Origin: Durusdinium trenchii
Taxonomy: Eukaryota; Sar; Dinophyceae; Suessiales; Symbiodiniaceae
Reading direction: 5' to 3'
Assembly (NCBI GenBank): GCA_963970005.1
Contig: CAXAMN010003803.1
Location: 171,293 to 235,292 of the forward strand
DNA: 64,000 bases
Both the position numbers and the translations under genes were made by a program. The notes under the pieces are model-generated. The model searched no databases. It was not told the origin of the DNA and saw only the letters and a list, made by a program, of their open reading frames with translations. Shown in pieces: positions 32,201 through 43,391 of the stretch (position 1 is its first letter; every line of letters begins with the position of its first letter).

Positions 32201-33783
32201 GCCCAAAAGTGGGTGGTGTTTTTGCAGGCAGGAGGCTTGAGCGGACCAAGTGGCCGACGACCTCGTATTCGCAGCCGCGCACCCAGAGCAAGATTGTGTC
32301 ACAAGCATGTCGAAGGGACTTTTCGAATCTTTCGGACATAGTTTTGCCAATTCCCAAGGGCAAAAAGGAACACCTTATGTCCATTGTGCAGCTTTGAGGG
32401 CTGCATGAATCTAGGGGCATTTTGATTGACGGCAAATGTAAGATAGTGGAACTTCAATCCAAGGTCCAGCGACCCTTTTGAACGAGCTCCGCGAGTGTGG
32501 GCTGAATTTGATGCCCAAGGCTGCTCGGGGTTTCTTTTGGGGGGGTTGCCTTGCGATGGCTTGAAGAGGTAATCACAGTGAAGTGGCTTGAGATTGCAGA
32601 AGCCGAACCTTGTTTTCTTAGTTGTTTTTGGGCGACTTCTCCGCGCTTGTCAGAACTCCGATGCAGACCAACTTGAAGGCTACACTCCGAAGCATCCTGA
32701 AACTCAGGCAAGCTCTGCATTATTATTTTGCAAGCATGTGTGAGAAGATCCCTGAGTCTTGATAAATTTGTGGTGGTTGCAGTAGCTTTTGGGAACCTTT
32801 AGGTATCAAATCCGGGCTTGCTGCTGTTGCTGCGCTTGTGCACTGTGCATGCTTTTGTTCCATGCTATTTCATGTACACATCCTTTTGTCTTGTGTCCCC
32901 CGTCTTTGCCAACGTGTTAGCAGAATGTAGACATTCTTGTGATTGCTTGGTCTCTCAATTGATATTTTGCACACTGTGTGCCGTCTTGGGAAGCCAGGTT
33001 TAGGTTTGCAGGAAAAGCACTTGGGGCGGGAAGGTACATGTTTAAGACTCGACCAAAATCATTTGAAGATATTGAAAGTGTCTTACTATTGGAGTTGTCA
33101 GTTTCAACAGTTTTCAATTGCTTTCAACGTGACTCCGGTGTGCACAATTTCTTTTCTTTTGCATTGACTGTCCTTCCTTGTTGAGACTCGAACTTCATTA
33201 TTTTTGTGCTGACACCAGTCAAGCATGGACATGCAGGTGGCCTTGGATAGTCTGTTTGCTTTGTTTTATGTCGTCATGTGTAGCAGCACCGAGGCCAGGG
33301 CATACTCGGACTTGAGCGAAATAGCCGCTTTCTACGACATTGCTTCCTCAAGACACAACAAGGTGCCAACTTTCCACAAAAGCATATGGTTTCACTCTTG
33401 ACAGCCTCGTGGAAAAGTTTGATGGCCTTGCTGTCATCAGGACTTGCCTGCAGAGCGTGCCCTTGTGCGAATTCGTGAAAATGAGTTGCATGAGGTGCCA
33501 CTAACAGCATTAACAGCTACATTGTGCAAACGGAACATGCTGTGAAGAGTCACAATCAAAGCTTCCGTTTCCTTCTGCTTCTCTTCAAGTCCTTCCATCC
33601 CTCCATGCTTGGCAGAAGTAGTCGTCTTCTTACTGGTCTTCTCTTTGCTCCTGATTCAGGCACTTCACATCTTCATACATCCTGACAGGTCTTCAACCCC
33701 CTGGATGCTGATGGTGACAATGACTATCAAGCCATTATGTTCTTTCCTGACAAATGTTGCCACGTGCAGTTCGAAGCTCAGAG
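22889..33783 (+). CDS. DNAI7: Axonemal dynein-associated protein, IC97/CASC1/DNAI7 family
   Basis: Assembled from short exons, each with AG acceptor and GT/GC/GA donor: 22889-22927, 22984-about 23213, 24654-24714, 26870-26929, 27188-27252, 27314-about 27390, 27730-27799, 28022-28058, 28204-28263, 28342-about 28391, 28599-28649, 28774-28827, 29208-29262, possibly 31840-31905, 32464-32519, 32654-32707, 33294-33362, 33441-33494 and 33689-33783. The order of conserved blocks matches the family: Lys-rich start MPKTKKKSKKQLE and E/K/R-rich coil; EWQKFVSCTSRPN; VGFWGHLQSKGFRAKSIE; VRSLYTTFD; KVKGWTIRQ; KLPYP; VSWWD plus RWSTEGISEITWE; RHSDLPYKHW; ELRECGLNLMPK; DLSEIAAFYDIASSRHN; RALVRIREN; YQAIMFFPDKC. 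Nine junctions keep phase 0. The protein helps anchor or assemble inner-arm dynein in cilia (family knowledge). The Copia-C remnant lies in one intron. A few exons and the 3' end are not identified. Confidence 0.8.
24245..24300. repeat. AT microsatellite
   Basis: TATA-rich tract in an intron of the DNAI7-like gene. Similar short tracts occur at about 26357, 26550, 29330 and 38615. Confidence 0.6.
24654..24714 (+). CDS. DNAI7: DNAI7-like exon
   Basis: Acceptor TGTCAG, donor candidate GTCATG. Encodes SKLQEKIEWQKFVSCTSRPN, the family block preceding the helical middle region. Confidence 0.6.
25893..26130. repeat. Minisatellite, CCTTGTCCTCCTCTTGTCC-type
   Basis: Imperfect tandem copies of a unit of about 50 bp containing GGGCTCTGTGTCCAGGCC and CTTGTCCTCCTCTTGTCC. 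The copy series is framed by GGCCGCGCCCCTGAACTCTG at both ends (about 25911 and 26081). It lies in an intron of the DNAI7-like gene. Confidence 0.7.
26870..26929 (+). CDS. DNAI7: DNAI7-like exon
   Basis: Twenty codons, ERSDRESVETAIEKCKAAEE, donor GTAGTC. The next exon (27188-27252) starts in phase with VGDLLELYCKACEE. Confidence 0.6.
27188..27390 (+). CDS. DNAI7: Two DNAI7-like exons
   Basis: 27188-27252 encodes VGDLLELYCKACEEGNVTRQ. 27314-about 27390, after acceptor CCTAAG, encodes CMHYIGEIRDLEVELIDAAT followed by AHLR. Both are helical blocks in the middle of the family. Confidence 0.6.
27730..28058 (+). CDS. DNAI7: Two DNAI7-like exons
   Basis: 27730-27799 encodes VGFWGHLQSKGFRAKSIEHS (acceptor CTACAG, donor possibly GACAGA). 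28022-28058 encodes VRSLYTTFDSAQ (donor GTAAAG). A connecting exon between them is expected but was not identified. Confidence 0.65.
28204..28391 (+). CDS. DNAI7: Two DNAI7-like exons
   Basis: 28204-28263 encodes VDLLSIPPFSKKVKGWTIRQ; after a 78-bp GT-AG intron, 28342-about 28391 encodes ELMKLPYPNTEHTTVSS. The junction is phase 0. KGWTIR followed by LPYP is diagnostic of the family. Confidence 0.75.
28599..28827 (+). CDS. DNAI7: Two DNAI7-like exons
   Basis: 28599-28649 encodes VPSHVLVSKNPVVSWWD and 28774-28827 encodes ASVERWSTEGISEITWEQ, in phase 0. The second intron starts with GC (GCTTCG). Confidence 0.8.
29208..29262 (+). CDS. DNAI7: DNAI7-like exon before the Copia-C intron
   Basis: Acceptor AACTAG. 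Encodes ERHSDLPYKHWNMRRET. The following intron contains the Copia-C remnant. Confidence 0.7.
29363..29516 (+). repeat. Left LTR of Copia-C
   Basis: Matches 31343-31496 with about 17 differences, implying an older insertion than Copia-A or Copia-B. Confidence 0.7.
31343..31496 (+). repeat. Right LTR of Copia-C
   Basis: Direct repeat of 29363-29516, preceded by a short purine run (GGGAGAG). Confidence 0.7.
32464..32707 (+). CDS. DNAI7: Two DNAI7-like exons after Copia-C
   Basis: 32464-32519 encodes PATLLNELRECGLNLMPK with donor GCTGCT. 32654-32707 encodes NSDADQLEGYTPKHPETQ with donor GCAAGC. Phase 0 junction. A candidate upstream exon near 31840-31905 reads AARYELRFMISEDGLRTGN. Confidence 0.75.
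33294..33494 (+). CDS. DNAI7: Two DNAI7-like exons
   Basis: 33294-33362 encodes ARAYSDLSEIAAFYDIASS then RHNK; 33441-33494 encodes DLPAERALVRIRENELHE. Both donors are GTGCCA, and both junctions keep phase 0. Confidence 0.8.
33689..33783 (+). CDS. DNAI7: DNAI7-like exon, last one identified
   Basis: Acceptor TGACAG, donor GTGTCA. Encodes VFNPLDADGDNDYQAIMFFP and a short continuation. The remaining C-terminal part should lie to the right, but the next several hundred bases are low-complexity repeat. Confidence 0.75.
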
Positions 33784-33884
33784 GTGTCAATCAATACGTA
33801 CATTCAATATCATTCAATGCTTATTCTTGGCGAAGCCGGTTCGCGAGCGTTGTTTCGCTAAGGGGTACCCTTTCGCGCCCGCGC

Positions 33885-34120
33885 AGAAAAAACGATAAAA
33901 AATAAACTTTTCGATTTTTAGCGTTTTGACAACGGATATGGTATTAAAAAAGGAGCGCCCCCCCGGTAAAAACAGTATTTTTGTTTTCGATTTTTACCGT
34001 CTTACTGCGGATATGGTAGAAGAAAAGGGCGACCCTCCGTTAAACACGGTAAAACAAAGATAAAAAAGGAGCCCCCCCCCGGTAAAAACGGTAAAAACAA
34101 AACAAATCGATTTTTACTGT
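33885..34120. repeat. GGTAAAAACGGTAAAAAC low-complexity repeat
   Basis: Alternating poly-C runs and GGTAAAAAC / TCGATTTTTA units, with GCGGATATGGTA-type spacers repeated. No coding potential. Confidence 0.65.
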
Positions 34121-34237
34121 TTTTACTGCAAGGATGCCTCGCGGGGACCCGGTAACCCAAGCAACACCGCTAAACCAGCACAGATGGTAGTATCAATGCC
34201 TTTTCTTCAGGTCGCTCGAAGGTATTTCACCCTGCAG

Positions 34238-35200
34238 GGAAGCTGCCCAGCTGCAGTTCAGAGAAGCAACAGAAGGTATCAGAAGGTTCAGAAGGTATTT
34301 GACGTTGCTTGCCGTTTAAGGCCATGGCTCCTGGCCATTTCACGCATGCTAGCCTGTATCTTTGCTTTGCAGAACCCTCAGACTGGACATTGACATGAGT
34401 GATTTTCACAGCATTTACTTTATGATATTCCATTTAAATCTATTAACCATATGCATATATTTATACACATGCAGTATATCCTTGGACGTTGATATGCAAA
34501 ACCCTGCCAAGCGATACTTACGCACCTCCAGTGTTCATTTGCCAAACGCTGCAAAACGATACTGGACGTCCCAACTTTGAATGCATGCCAAACACATATT
34601 GTAATTTTGAAAACAGCTGACATGCTCCCAATCTGGTAAATGTCGCGTTTCCTTTAAGACAGGAGCGCACTGTTGCAGAGTTGACAGCTCGACAGAAAGA
34701 CCCAAGCCCAGACAAGCGAGGTTTTACACAGCCTATTTTTGCATTTTGCATCATGATGAAGTGTTATTTCTTGGAGGTTCAAGTGGCGGCTCATTTCAAC
34801 TCGTAGCTTCCTTCTTGTTACTACTAGTAAGGCACTTGTTACTACTAGCGATGCACTTGTTGGTGCATTTTGCATAGGAGAAAGATCCATCACCGGGTCC
34901 TGCACACTCAGAGCGCCTTCAGCGTTTGGAAGTCACGACACTTGTCTGCTCTTGACGTCGCTGGAGATCTCAGCTGATATTTTTACCAAAACTGTGTTTA
35001 AGTCCCGGACGTTTGTTCCAGTTCAAACTTGCAGCAACTTGGAGTTCAAGCTCCAATGGGTTTGTTGAATCTGTTCAACCCCCAGAAATCAACACACATG
35101 TTTGCATGCATGGCCTTGCCTAGTAATTACTGTAAACTTGTATAGTTCAGGGTTTTTGCTTTTTTCAGCCCCAATGTGAGAGGCTGCAAGAGCTGTTTAC
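34238..35200 (+). CDS. Scattered exons of an unrecognised coiled-coil gene
   Basis: Short candidate exons: 34238-34275 (EAAQLQFREATE, donor GTATCA), 34663-34711 (ERTVAELTARQKDPSP), 34878-34937 (EKDPSPGPAHSERLQRLE) and about 35169-35202 (PQCERLQELF, donor GTCTTC). Phases could not be reconciled between all of them. They may belong to a gene separate from the DNAI7-like gene. An inverted copy of the CTACTAG repeat lies at 34809-34862. From 35.2 to 36.5 kb nothing convincing was found, apart from a possible segment near 35729-35830 (MAESDSDEKAKPEEVWAFDE). Confidence 0.35.
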
Positions 35201-36914
35201 AGGTCTTCAAGACCTAGATATCATTTGCTTTGAGGACCTCAACCGTGCGGTTTGTGGAGGCCGTGAGGCAATGCCTAGAGACGATGTTGCGGATTTTCAC
35301 CCAGTTTGTCAAGCTTCGAACAACGTTTGCCGGGCTGTCAATGGGTGAGGCAAACCATGCAGCTGATGCACCTCTTGTCTTTTGTGTGAGCTGGGGAAGC
35401 TTATGCAAGCAAAGAGCTCTGAGAAGCGCTTCTTGCCCTGAGAAGTAAAGCGTTTTGCATGCGAAAATGCTGTATTTGCAGATCAGGCCAAGTCACACCG
35501 CAAACTGCGGGGATGTATTTGGCTATTCTACAGATCCAAATGCCTCAACGTGCTTGGGAGTTTCACCAAACTTTCCCTGGAGCAGCTACGGTAAAAGCAG
35601 ATACTTTTGTCGTCATCAACTTATTTAGAATATTGCATGCCTTATGCAAGTCCAGCAAGCTTTCGTTTCATTCATCCGCACTCAACCTGCAGCCACTATT
35701 CTTGCTCAAAGAGCTGTTCTGCATGTCATGGCAGAGTCAGACTCTGATGAAAAAGCCAAGCCGGAGGAAGTTTGGGCCTTTGATGAATGGAACCTGATTG
35801 AGATAGCTGGAAAACTGTCTTTTCTTAAGAACGCTGCAATACCATTTCCGAAGATGATTTGCAAGTCTCCAGTGTTCTGGCTTCCAAGTTTCTGGAGGGG
35901 TGAGGAAGCGAGGGCAGTGTTGGAGATTGGAATCGAAATAGGTCAAAGCCAAGTATTCAACCAAAACCATGGGCAGGATTTGTAGGCTTCAAGTATGCAT
36001 ACCATCAGAACATGTTGCAGTACAGGGTTGGACAGCTGTCATCACAGAAAAAAATCAGAATTCAATCAAGGCCCAAGGAGATGCAGATGCAGACGGTGGG
36101 GAAGGGCATTGGCCTCAGCTGGAAGCAGCCCAACAAACCAGAACACACACTGCTGAAGAACAATGTTATGTAGGACAGTTTGTGATTCTTCTTCATTGAC
36201 ATACACTTTGGATTACTTTGGTCACATTGGGGTTTGAATATTTTGGGGTCATTTCTTGGCTGTTGCGGCAAAGGTCAGATTGCACCCGCTTTAAGCAATA
36301 GACATGCTAGAGGACTTCGAGTTGGACAAATGACCACGGCGACAAGATGATGGTGCCGCCGACGCAGACACGTCTGCTTTTTTTGAGATTAAAGCAGTTG
36401 TCCATCTGCGCGATTACCAAACAATTTTGATAAGCACCTGGAGACTCGCTTCCATCTCCATCGCATCATGGAACATCAATGTCGGCGGACGGAAGCAGTT
36501 AGTTCATAACATTAATTTTCTGGCATCAGCTCCAAAAGCTTCTGACCGCTGCTGTCAGTCAGCACGGGGGCCTCCACTTCAACTCGAACTGCCCAGCGGG
36601 CTCCTTGAGCCACGACTTTGTTGCACCTGATGGATTTGTTTTGTGGAAAAGCCTGCGGCTTTGCGTTTTGACCTTGAGCACTGCCAGCTTCGAGTGGACC
36701 TTGGCTCACAAGATGGTAGTGCGGGGCTCGACCAGGCTTCGGGTTGAGCGTGCTGACCACGCCCTTGCCACCGTTCTCGTCATGGTCAGACATGAGTCTA
36801 TAGAACCCACATGCTGCCTGAGGGCTTTGACAACGTTCCAGCCCGACCCTGACGAGCTGGAGACAGAGGGCAAGCTTGAGGAGCCAGATGGCAGTGCGTG
36901 GCATGCCGCTCAGG

Positions 36915-38400
36915 GATGACCTTCTGCGATGTGAGCAGCGAAGCTTGGATCTTTGCCATTCGCGTGATCTTCATGACGAACCTGCCGCTTCGCGCGGAGA
37001 TCCCTGTGGGCACATGGGTGTGCATGCCTACATCGACGCCGTCGCTGACACTCTCAAAGGCATAGGCGCGCTCCACTCGAGCGCCGCTGATGAAGATTGC
37101 CTCATAAGACGAAGAACAGGCAGAATCCTGGCGGCTCACTATGGATTCGGTGGATGTGACACGTGGACGACGAGGCTGCTCTCAGACTGAAATGCAGCCA
37201 GTCAAGTCATGCCGCTTGCGACGGACCCTGTTGAACGGCTTGCCACAGTGCTGGCCACAGCCCTCGGCAAGAAGAGGCGTGACTGTATCAGTTCTCTTAA
37301 GGCAGAGGCCGAGCAGGAGATGGAGTTCAAGCCGGTGGATGAGATCTACAGCAAGTCCGCTGTGGGCAGCGCCCTGCAGCTCAACCAGATGTCAAGCAGA
37401 TGAGAACCGTGCGCGTCAAACTCCAGCGAATGAGCCCTTGACGTCTTTCCGCAACAGGTACAGACGGGCCGAGTCCTCCTTCAAATCGTGCGATCATACA
37501 GGCGGAACGACCGTGCAGGTGACCTATTCTATGAGCGGCTTCGCCCTATGGACTTATGGACTGGAATCATCACCAGCAACGCCCTTAAGAACGCCGAGAA
37601 GTCACTTGTGGATACTCGTGGATACTCGTGGTCTGATGAAAGGGGGCCAGGCCCATCAGAACAAGAGCCTCTTGATCCCATTGTTCCACGCGACTGACTA
37701 CAAGAACCTGAAGCTGCAGCCTCAGACATACCAGAACCAACGCCGACTCTTGAAGCTACAGTGCTCAGGACCTTCTGCGACGTGGGCAGCGAAGGTTGGG
37801 CGTGTACTCGTGTGATCTTCGCGACGAACTTGCGGCTTCGTGCCTGCCCCGTGACGCGCCTGGCAGCGACTACGGCGATAACGCAGGCGAGCCAGCTACA
37901 TCGACGCCGTCGCCGACGCTCTCGCAGGCATAGGCGCGCTCCACTCGACCGCCATCCTGATGAAGATTGCCCCTAAGAAGAACGACAAGCAGAATCCGAG
38001 CGGCTCACTATCGATCCGGTGGTGGATGTGACACCCGCTCATGCCAGCCAACTCAGTGCTGGCCACTGCCCTCGGCAAGAAGAGGCATGGCAGTTGCCGA
38101 GGAAGAGTCCAGTCATCAGCTCTCTTAAGGGCATGGAATTCGCGCCAACGGATGAGATCTACTGTGAGTCTGCGTCAAACTCCAGCGCCTTCGTGACACA
38201 GGCCATGGGACGCTGGCCAACTGAGTCCTTGACGTCTTTCTGCAACAGGTACAGGCAGAGTCGAGTCCTCTTTAAAATCGTGTCTATGAGTGGCTTCGCC
38301 CAGCGGTCTGATGAAAGCTCTTGATCCCAATGTTGCATGCGTACAAGAACCTGATGCAGCAGCCTCAGAACCAACGCCGCTTCTTGAACTGCCACAGCTC
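36915..38400 (+). repeat. Two tandem diverged copies of a 0.8-kb gag-like block
   Basis: CTTCTGCGATGTGAGCAGCG near 36920 pairs with CTTCTGCGACGTGGGCAGCG near 37773, and CCTTGACGTCTTTCCGCAAC near 37435 pairs with CCTTGACGTCTTTCTGCAAC near 38225. Confidence 0.65.
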
Positions 38401-38572
38401 TCGGCCACTAACGCAATGGCCTCTCAAACCAAATCAGCCACCGCCGCCGCCAACAACGCAACGTAAACCATGGACCTGCTCACCAACTTTCAACCAACGC
38501 ATTCGGCTGCGCATCCAGCAAGATGACTTCGACCCAAACATCGGCCACAAGCTTATACGCTGCGCGACGACG

Positions 38573-38640
38573 TGTATGCATGCATGCATGCATGTATGTA
38601 TGTATGTATGTATGTATGTATACATATATATATATATACT
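38573..38640. repeat. ATGC/TATG/TA microsatellite
   Basis: Runs of ATGC, then TATG, then TA. It lies within the Copia-D remnant. Confidence 0.85.
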
Positions 38641-41084
38641 GTTTTCGGAAGGTGACGCGCAGGCAAGGACTTGCCTGCGAAACCAACAGCTACATCAACC
38701 AGTCAACAAGACATACAACGCAAGACTACGCGAGACAAGGGCGAAACGCTGATCAAGATGATCAGGAGGTCCCTCGCGCGTTACGAAACAGTATATAGAT
38801 ATTTAGAACAAGACGACGACTGCCGTTTTGTGAGGACTGGGACATCAAAGAAGTGGAGTCAACTCTACCTTTGTTCACTACCTTGTGACCGGGGACAACT
38901 GCGTTGAGTCTTCCGCAGCAAGTTGATCCGCGTGGCTACACAGGTCATCAGAGTGGCCGAACTGCCTTCGCCCAAGAAGTTGCAGTCCAGGAGCAGAAGG
39001 ACATCCGCTCACTGGCGGGTCATGACGCGATAGCAATCTCAAAAAAACATTCTTCTGATTGCGCCGCCTTGCCAAGAAGATGCCTGACTTGGACCTCGCC
39101 TTACCTTTCATCCTTCCCCCGTTGATCGTGCGGTTGTCCTCACGGGTACGGAGACTCAAGTTGGGCAAACGCCCCAGGTGGGAGAAGGCAGGTGAGATAT
39201 CTGGTCCTTTTCGGACAGCCAAGTGCTTCGACCTTGGATTAACAAGTGAGGCCAGCGCTGTGGATGAAACGGGCGATCGCAGCGTGTACTGCAATCGCTT
39301 CACACCGTGGCTCTATGGTGGCGCGGATGAAGTATACCTCGCGATCGCGGCCGGGGACCAGGCCAGGTGCAGTGCGTGGACTGCAAGAGCCTGTAACGAC
39401 GCCGTGGTGAGACGGTGATCAGCGCTCGCCCCGTGGTGGGTTCCTACCAGCCACAGGGTGGGCCCACCGTAGAGGAGCAGTGGCTGTCGCGTCCTTATGT
39501 CGCAGCCTATGTCTCTCTGATTGACGAAGATCTTGCGCTTCGGTTGCACAGCGTTTGTCAACCAGCATGGACCGTCCATTTCCAGTCGAGCTGCCCACCA
39601 GTTTGTTGCGCTTTGATGACTTGATGGACTTGCTTTGTGGAAAGCCGGCGGCTTTGTGTTTTGACCTTGAGCGCTGCCAGTTTTCTTAGAGCTGACCTTG
39701 GCTCACAAGATTCAAGTCTTGAAGCTCACCTTCCACTAAAGGGTTCTGTATGGTGGTTCATTTACCTGCACTGATGCCGTTTTTTGTTGAGCACGGTGTC
39801 CAATGGACCCGCGCTTTGAATGATCATAACTTGTCTTGTTTATGACTACCTTGGCTCGCAACTAACCCAGCATCACCTCGATGGTAACCAACCCAGCACA
39901 GCAAGAGAGGTCAGTATATTTTAGCCGAAAATTTTGTTTCCCCAGCAGGAATTCAAAAGTGTGTGCGTGTTTTGCTTGTCCATTGCGCGGGGCATCGCGT
40001 GTAATGCGTTTGTTTTTGCAAAGTCACAGGGGCGAAGTTCTAGGCTTCAAAGCCACTTACACGGCGCTGTAGGTCCAAGATGATCAACAGAATTCAGACC
40101 TGTGGTTTTAGAAAGGCTCCCCAGGCTTTTGGTGGACCCTTGAAGATATTTTTGCCTCGCAATTTCCACATGTTCGCACGTGCAGATCTATGAGCAACTT
40201 TCGCTGCAGGGGCGCAGTCGCCACTGGAGGCAATATCAAAGGCGTACCGACAAACGAGAAAATGCAAACGAGAAAGACACCTAAGAGATAATATAAAAAC
40301 AAATTCAACCTTCATTTTTGATAACATTTTTATAGTTTGTTTTTCCAAAATGCAGCTGCTAGCCGAAGCCGAACCCTGAAGTTCAGGGCGCGGTATGCGA
40401 GCGTTCCAGCCAGAGAAGGAGGAGGTTCGCCACTGAGTTTTGGTAGAGACTGTATTGCCTCATTCCCCATTTGAGTATCTCACGGATTCACAGTTTTGAT
40501 GAACGCTTTGGACTATTATACAAAAGATAACCATTACGAAGGCCAGCCGATAGGCTAGGCTTGAGCTTTTAGAGCGGACGAAATGAGTTAAGGGGGCGTG
40601 GGGGGGGGAGGTCGCGAAAAGGTGCAATTTGAGAGGGCGAGCCCGGAGCTTGGTGAGGGAGAGCGCTCCAAAGCAGGGTCAGAAAAGCAGTGAAAATGGG
40701 GTCTGGTGATGCGAGCGATGCAATGGACGCCGAGTAGTGCATCATTAGCATCATGAAGGGCTTCGGAGGCTATTTGGGCAATGGGCATTGAGCAATCGAG
40801 TGGAGACAGGGACCCACGTACAGAGCAGACCGCCGCCGCATGTAGGATTTGAGTTCCCAGGACAACCCGTAACTCGCGAAGTCCATAGAGAACCGAAAGT
40901 GACATGAGTTCAACTCCATGAATTTGGATTGAGTTTCGGTGGGGATGCCTGCGAGGTTGACTACATATCCGCATAGGGTTCCTGCCCCCTAGCAAAAACT
41001 ATACTTGCACCATGTCCTCAGTCGAGTGGATGCTTCTCGCGGCGGCCACACGCGCCGAACGTTTTTTCCGGCTTGCCGGTACAG

Positions 41085-41158
41085 ATAGACAGACAGATAG
41101 ATACAGACATAGATAGATAGAGAGATAGAGATAGAGATAGAGAGAGAGAGAGATAGCC
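41085..41158. repeat. GATA/GACA/GAGA microsatellite
   Basis: Imperfect run of AGATAGACAGACAGATAG changing into GAGATAGAGATAGAG units. The interval 40.0-43.39 kb otherwise shows no gene I can support. ORFs at 40588-40995 (minus) and 41372-41809 (plus) do not resemble known proteins. Confidence 0.7.
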
Positions 41159-42114
41159 CACGGCCCAAAGATCTACACATGCAGGTGCCAAAGTCAAGGC
41201 CTCTGAGTGAGAAAAGCGCAGAGTTGATGAGACAGAGAAGAATACAGAAGGTGTTTGGATCGTTTAATGAAGGTCCCTTGAAAGGAAAAAGACTGTGTTT
41301 TGGATCGAGCCAGGACATGACTCACTCAAGTCCAGGCATGTGCATCGATAGGCGCACAAATCCTCACCCCTTTGCTAGCCCAAGCTACTCCCGCGCGACC
41401 TCCCCTTCTGCGCCGCGGGATCAAACGTCCGCCCCGGCTAAGACGTGCCCGTTCACTCTTCCAAATCAACGAATCCGCTTTTTTCGACGCGCCGCAGTAT
41501 GCATTGCAAACTTCAAACGCTCCAAATGCAACAAACACATACTTGCTTCTTTTCAACCCCACGCCTACTGGCCGCGCACGCCGCGGCGACGCTGACTATG
41601 CAGAAGGTCTTCCTGCCTGCGCGCGCGTGGTATCCCACCACTCGAACTCAGATGGTATTTCCCCTTCGCTAACGCTGATGTCGCCTTCCAACTTCTATAA
41701 GACGCATACCTTCCTGTGTGTGACAAACACATGCCATTGCCTTGTGATGATGACCTACACGAACATACAACGTATCGCACTTCTCTTTCACTACTATTTC
41801 TTTCATTAAAAAATATCCCAAAGCCGCCCGGCTTGCTTCTCTGCTCCCTCCATCACCATTATATACGCCCCCCCGCATCCGCAGCACCGCTGACTCGCAA
41901 GCTGCCGACCATGTGTCTTGTGCCGCGATGCCCGCCAGAAAAAGAGACACTCGTGTGGCGGCTGCTGGCTTTCGTCCCCTCCTTCTTAGGTATAAATGAT
42001 AAACTCACATGTGACTATTTCAACATTTTCTTGGCGCTGGTGCATGAGCAAACGACTTTCTTGTCAAACAATATCATAAAGAAGTACATCATGCAAACAT
42101 GATCAGGATAAAGT

Positions 42115-42425
42115 CGGATTCCGCAACTGCACAGAATTCCGCCGCTACTAGGATTCGCAACGACTTGGTTGGGTTCCGCAAATGGAACTCCGCAAGTGTA
42201 GTGTAGTCCGCAATTGGCGTTCCACAACTGTCTCAGCAAAAGTGACTTCCCAAAAATTACAATATTGAACAGATGCTGGTGGGCATAGGGGTCGTAGGGG
42301 GGTTGGCAGGGTTGGCGGGACAATCATGTTTGCAAACGAAATTTTACAATTAAGGATTCCGCAACTGTCTGAGTCTTGTTTCCGCAACTCGGATTCCACA
42401 ACTTTTTTGATTCTGCAGCTATTTT
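42115..42425. repeat. Degenerate TTCCGCAACTG array
   Basis: About ten irregularly spaced copies of (GA)TTCCGCAA(C/T)TG and variants such as TTCCACAACT. One direct variant, GATTCCGCAGG, is the site where Copia-A begins at 3728. Confidence 0.6.
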
Positions 42426-43391
42426 GATTACAACAACCCTATAGGTCACCCCGACACTTGGGCTGACCGTCTCACGAATCATCCTCTCTTTGTTATCCAT
42501 GACTTTCCAGTTTCAGAATCCGACTGATTAGTTTCAGAATCTGGCTCTAACCAACATAGTTATGCCAAAGATCAACGCATTTGCTGAGCAGTGTTGCTGT
42601 CAGGATGAGCCTGTAGCCAAAGCAAAGGCCGAAGATGAGGCGTTTTGATTTGCAATGATGGGGTATTAAGATATATATATATATATACGCCTGTTGGGGC
42701 ACACCTCCAGGCTCCCGTCCCGAAAACGAAGGACGAGGAGGCACGCTGGAGCTCCGCAAGACTCAATGTCTTCCAGAAAGCGGCTTTGCAAGGTGCCAGC
42801 AACAAAAAAGAAGGCCGAAGACGAGGCACATGGAAACGAAGAAGACCACAGAGTGCAAAATAAATATGTTGTTCATTGGCAGTGCACTCGAAAGGTTGAG
42901 GCCCCACCTGCCAAAAAGGCACGTGGCCAACCTGATGCGGATGGGCTCTCAGCACACTGTTGCGCTCGTGGAAGAAGAACTCACCAATACACTGAATACA
43001 CTGAAGTTATGTTAGCGCTGTTCACTGTTTTGTTTCCTAGAAAATGGTTAAATTCCAAAATCAGAACGGAGGGGCAGGACTGGCAGAGGCATGATTGAGT
43101 TAAGTGCAGTGTGTATAGTCTTGCAGGCTGTCTAGTCTTTTGAACCTGCCACGCCAACGGCTGGGCCATAGGTCAAACTGGCAGCTCCGTCGAAGCCCAT
43201 CTCGCGATGGTCAGACAGCAGGGACCTTGGCCTGATGCTGAACAACTCTGCCGGCGATGATACACAATTCGTTGTGGGCAGTTTAATGGGGTTCCCTTGC
43301 TGACACAAAACAAGTCTATCTCAAGTATGATTGAAGCGGCTTTGCTGCTTTGTGTTGTGTTCGCTTTATACTCTAGATCTTTGCTCTTCAG

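Larger units (their letters stand above)
36571..39711. mobile_element. Copia-D: degenerate element with internal tandem duplication
   Basis: Direct repeats at about 36571-36714 and 39573-39711 share TTTTGACCTTGAGC and CCTTGGCTCACAAGAT and look like eroded LTRs (about 75-80% identical, with an indel). Between them a block of about 0.8 kb is present twice in direct orientation (about 36915-37770 and 37770-38400). Each block contains a gag-like LTSF-NRYR-AES segment and a YIDAVAD-like segment. Frames are broken throughout; phrases such as DTRGYSWSDERGPGPSEQEP resemble dinoflagellate gag proteins. No functional gene remains. Confidence 0.5.

Noticed and set aside
37141-37815. 224-codon plus ORF
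   Set aside because: Composition is not protein-like; other frames of the same block give gag-like phrases, so this is a shadow within a dead element.
41372-41809. 145-codon plus ORF
   Set aside because: Plausible length, but no recognisable motif, no splice or spliced-leader context, and a low-complexity neighbourhood.
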